Source: Hippopus hippopus
Taxonomy: Eukaryota; Mollusca; Bivalvia; Cardiida; Cardiidae
NCBI GenBank assembly: GCA_946811185.2
Contig: OX328112.1
Coordinates: 17,093,215-17,157,214, forward strand
Reading direction: 5' to 3'
DNA length: 64,000 bases
Part shown: one piece after another, positions 63,722 to 64,000 of the stretch
Layout: each line of letters starts with the position of its first letter
Position numbering within the stretch: the stretch's first letter is position 1
Notes under the pieces: model-generated
Seen by the model: the letters and a program-made list of their open reading frames with translations, nothing else
Told to the model about the DNA's origin: nothing
The model's database searches: none
Program-made: the position numbers and the translations under genes

Positions 63722-64000
63722 TAAATGAACAGATAAACTGAATATTGCTCCCATATTTATAGAGTAATTCAATGATCTATTTACAGAATGTGATGCTGAT
63801 GACAAATTGCTGATGTTCCAGCTTTGATAGCAAGAGTGTTTGACAAATGTTCAATCATCATACTAAATCCAATTCAACAGAGAAACCCAAAACTTTTTTA
63901 TGTTCCACCTCTCCTTTCTAGGTTTTACCCAGCAGCCATTTAATGATGGCATGCTCCGACAAAATTACCGTATACAAGAAGCATTGGTTATTGCCTCCAC

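Noticed and set aside
60765..64000. Long 3' UTR of a minus-strand gene
   Set aside because: Only one AATAAA and AT-richness support it; kept as a low-confidence note, not a gene call.

Overview
The window looks like intergenic and intronic DNA from a repeat-rich animal genome, most likely a marine mollusc and probably a bivalve. The reasons are an intron-bearing, divergent rhodopsin-like peptide GPCR; many tRNA-derived SINEs with A and B boxes, poly-ATCA tails and target-site duplications; very abundant palindromic MITEs; and dispersed repeats of a kind I associate with bivalve genomes. Nothing suggests bacterial DNA. The taxonomic call is inference, not a database result.

Only two long coding regions are convincing. 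The first, at 2268-3545 on the minus strand, is a 425-residue class A GPCR with all seven helices in one exon, an apparent splice acceptor just upstream and a polyadenylation signal just downstream. The second, at 54505-56160 on the plus strand, is a 551-residue pogo-like transposase with an N-terminal helix-turn-helix, a DDE catalytic core and a C-terminal PHD finger broken by a frameshift. It lies inside a 2.9 kb element (53868-56789) whose 24-bp terminal inverted repeats and flanking TA dinucleotides I could identify, so the whole transposon is visible.

The rest is dominated by non-autonomous elements. Family A is a ~228-bp TTAA-flanked MITE with a 65-nt hairpin at its centre (about 40 whole or partial copies). 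Family B is a ~210-bp TTAA-flanked MITE with a different central hairpin and at least three subfamilies (about 25 copies). Family C is a ~260-bp element with ~35-bp inverted ends (about 12 copies). Smaller families (D to L here) occur once or a few times. Nesting gives a relative order: A and B sit inside C, B sits inside A, and SINEs sit inside A, so C is oldest and SINEs and B include the youngest insertions.

Several tandem arrays appear to have grown out of these elements: a 41-bp array (28.4-30.0 kb) from the end of family C, a 33-bp array (38.8-39.7 kb) from a SINE tail, and SINE or C segments duplicated at 51.8-53.3 kb. A 121-bp array with 243-bp higher-order dimers (19.9-20.8 kb) lies between two inverted B copies.

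The most interesting signal is in the hairpins. Several family A and B copies differ from their family consensus by changes mirrored on both arms, so the palindrome stays perfect while its sequence drifts. Most short open reading frames are by-products of these repeats. Stretches at 12.1-13.6, 16.5-17.8, 36.1-37.4, 42.9-44.6, 46.4-48.8 and 62.5-63.5 kb are comparatively repeat-poor, but I could not recognise exons in them.
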